DNA of 8,143 nucleotides from Nitrospirota bacterium (GTDB taxonomy: Bacteria > Nitrospirota > UBA9217), in the NCBI GenBank assembly GCA_013334545.1, contig JAAXXJ010000123.1:1-8143 (forward strand), in the 5' to 3' direction. The notes under the pieces are model-generated. The model saw only the letters and a program-made list of their open reading frames with translations, was not told the origin of the DNA and ran no database searches. Position 1 is the stretch's first letter. Every line of letters starts with the position of its first letter. Below, one piece after another: positions 6,918 through 8,143 of this stretch. The position numbers and the translations under genes are program-made.

Positions 6918-6963
6918 TCACAGCTGTGAACGTTTTTAACAGATGGCTGTGATAATAACACAG
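6918..6963. promoter_or_regulatory. Operator-like cluster of four CTGTG/CACAG half-sites at the operon promoter
   Basis: The same pentamer occurs four times in two dyads. The first is the perfect 12-bp palindrome TCACAGCTGTGA at 6918-6929, in the predicted leader. The second is CTGTG (6947-6951), seven A/T bases, CACAG (6959-6963), which exactly brackets the -10 box. A dimeric regulator on the second dyad would block or alter polymerase binding. The pattern recalls the TGTGA half-site of the CRP/FNR superfamily, but the internal spacings differ from the usual TGTGA-N6-TCACA, so the regulator is unassigned. The palindrome could alternatively form a short leader hairpin. Confidence 0.45.
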
Positions 6964-6980
6964 AGAAACTAATTATGCAA
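6952..6980 (-). promoter_or_regulatory. Sigma70-type promoter of the cytochrome operon
   Basis: On the minus strand TTGCAT (6980-6975) and TATTAT (6957-6952) are separated by exactly 17 nt. The -10 is preceded by TGT, giving an extended -10 element, and an AT-rich TATATATA stretch lies just upstream of the -35. Predicted initiation near 6945 leaves a leader of about 50 nt before the isomerase gene. This is the strongest promoter match I see in the window. Confidence 0.65.
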
Positions 6981-7009
6981 TATATATACTCACCACAATG
7001 GCCTTTATT

Positions 7010-7183
7010 CTATTTCGTAAGCTGCTCTATTTTCAGCAATTTCTTGTCATTCAGAAGGAGCAGTACAGCAATCATGGGAGAGCGCGTCGGTGAAATAACC
7101 AGCTCTACCGGAATTTTTGCGACCGTGTTTCGGAGGTACCCTCGGTGAGAGAGGCAGCATGTAGCCTCCGCTTGACACCCTTG
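7010..7183 (-). other. In-frame open stretch of 57 codons after the stop of the Calx-beta/CsgG-like gene
   Basis: After the TAA at 7186-7184 the same frame stays open to a TAG at 7012-7010. The second half reads like protein (KIPVELVISPTRSP, then MIAVLLLLNDKKLLKIEQ). The only ATG opens 21 codons, and I see no good Shine-Dalgarno for it. It could be an old C-terminal extension cut off by a stop mutation, or chance. The rest of the 287-nt intergenic region 6897-7183 contains the operon promoter and no clear terminator for the upstream gene; a small GAGGC/GCCTC hairpin at 7151-7168 has no T-run. Confidence 0.2.
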
Positions 7184-8143
7184 TTATTTCTTGATCATTG
7201 CGCCAACGGCTCTGGACATTTCCGTCACCAGCCGAGAAACAGTATTGACCCGTCCCAAATCGAAAAGATATACCGGGTCATTTCCTTCGCTGATGCTGTT
7301 GGACGACCAGACGACCTCCCGGTTCTTTCGGTCGATCAGTACGAGGGAAAACCCGACTTTGGGGCTGCCGGAGGTGCGTGAATGTCCCTCATAATATAAG
7401 ACCCTCCCCGTAAGGACCAGGTCCGCCTCCAGTTCCCGCGCTAGGAGAGTCGCATCGGCTAGGGATATCCCTTCGTACATGATCAACCGGTATTCGAGCA
7501 TTTTCTCTTGTATCAGGCCTGGCTCGACAACAGTGAAATAGTTCTCTTTTATGAGCTCACTCAGGAAATGCAATACGATGATCTCACCCGCATATTTCCT
7601 GCCGCTGTCATTGGTAATGGGCATAATGGCTACTCGAGGCTGCCTATCGGCGCCCGCAACGGTTATCGTATGCGACACGCTCTTGCCTGACCTTGCGTTT
7701 GCGGGCGGCCCCAAGGTCACGACGATCGTCTCCTCGCCCATATCCGTTGCATTGTCCATGAGAGCGATGACGATGGCGCCTCTCGTCATCCCGGCCCTGA
7801 TCGTCACCGGGCTCGATGTCATGATCTGGTAGTCCTCACCCCTTCTAGCCGTTCCGCTCACCTTAAAGGGCAGGGTAATGTCCTTGCTCGATGCCCCTGA
7901 GAGACGAAGAGAAATGACGACATTCCCACCCCTTTTTCTGAGATGCTGCTCCAGGGAAGTAAAGGCCACCTCCGGCAAAGGATATCTGTTGATGATAGAG
8001 TGGGAAGTTACCGTTAATTTTCCCAGTACCGCGTTCTTCGGGTCTTTCAGGGCCAGTGCGATGGTCTTGTCATCGTCGTAGATGCCGTGGTTCTTGATGT
8101 CCACCACCAGGGTCTTCGTCGTCTCACCAGGCTCGAAGCTCAG
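7184..8143 (-). CDS. Calx-beta repeat protein with C-terminal CsgG/LpoB-like domain, 5' end outside window
   Basis: The frame is open from the window edge to TAA at 7186-7184, giving 319 residues; the N-terminus lies beyond 8143. A GTG at 8107 is open-frame sequence inside a domain, not the start, because LSFEPGETTKTLVVDI continues upstream as a typical Calx-beta strand pair. Residues 1 to about 52 are the end of one Calx-beta domain, about 57-163 a second one (GTARRGEDY, then an acidic GEETIVVTL strand). Residues about 168-319 resemble the CsgG/LpoB/GNA1162-type fold: RVAIMPITNDSG, FTVVEPG, LARELEADLVLTGRVLYYE, and REVVWSS near the end. Calx-beta domains are extracytoplasmic Ca-binding or adhesive modules; the C-terminal fold is found in envelope lipoproteins. 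An envelope or surface role is inferred, with no link to the cytochromes beyond adjacency. The CsgG-like call is from motif pattern only. Confidence 0.75.
   Translation of the reverse strand: MSFEPGETTKTLVVDIKNHGIYDDDKTIALALKDPKNAVLGKLTVTSHSIINRYPLPEVAFTSLEQHLRKRGGNVVISLRLSGASSKDITLPFKVSGTARRGEDYQIMTSSPVTIRAGMTRGAIVIALMDNATDMGEETIVVTLGPPANARSGKSVSHTITVAGADRQPRVAIMPITNDSGRKYAGEIIVLHFLSELIKENYFTVVEPGLIQEKMLEYRLIMYEGISLADATLLARELEADLVLTGRVLYYEGHSRTSGSPKVGFSLVLIDRKNREVVWSSNSISEGNDPVYLFDLGRVNTVSRLVTEMSRAVGAMIKK

Noticed and set aside
6981..6988. TATATATA run as an alternative -10 box
   Set aside because: No acceptable -35 lies at proper spacing upstream on the minus strand, and the TTGCAT-17-TATTAT pair downstream is a much better fit. 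The run is more likely part of the AT-rich upstream element.
6975..7000. Sigma54-type (GG-N10-GC) promoter near TTGC
   Set aside because: The nearest GG and GC are separated by 14 nt rather than 10, so the required spacing is absent.

Overview
The window carries six protein genes, all on the minus strand. From upstream to downstream they are a 5'-truncated Calx-beta/CsgG-like protein (7184-8143), then a tight four-gene set (985-6896), then a 3'-truncated membrane acyltransferase (1-704). The base composition is moderately GC-rich by eye. There are no tRNA, rRNA, CRISPR or insertion-sequence signatures. The very high c-type heme content suggests an anaerobic, diderm, metal- or mineral-respiring bacterium such as a Geobacter-like Desulfobacterota or a Nitrospirota. 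That placement rests on gene content only and is tentative.

The core is a putative operon read from 6896 down to 985. It encodes a SurA/PpiD-like peptidyl-prolyl isomerase lipoprotein with two degenerate parvulin-type halves, a 26-heme lipoprotein cytochrome, a 16-heme exported cytochrome and a secreted six-bladed NHL-repeat propeller. Gaps are 23 nt, a 4-nt ATGA overlap, and 7 nt with the Shine-Dalgarno overlapping the upstream stop, so co-transcription and translational coupling are likely. A good sigma70-type promoter (TTGCAT-17-TATTAT, extended -10) lies about 55 nt before the first gene. Its -10 is bracketed by a CTGTG-N7-CACAG inverted repeat, and a second pair of the same half-sites sits in the leader.

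A plausible reading is an envelope electron-transfer module. The isomerase would help fold or escort heme-loaded polypeptides, the two cytochromes (42 CXXCH motifs together) would form an electron wire or capacitor, and the NHL propeller would be a docking or scaffold protein. No outer-membrane porin is visible, so a complete porin-cytochrome conduit cannot be claimed from this window. The two cytochromes are colinear paralogues at both ends and seem to differ by about five two-heme modules in the middle, which points to growth or loss of modules by recombination.

The flanks look functionally separate. The 287-nt region 6897-7183 holds the operon promoter and an in-frame open stretch after the stop of the upstream gene. 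The 280-nt region 705-984 holds a pyrimidine-rich stretch (possible Rho-dependent termination of the operon) and an 8-bp perfect inverted repeat with a weak promoter in front of the acyltransferase gene.
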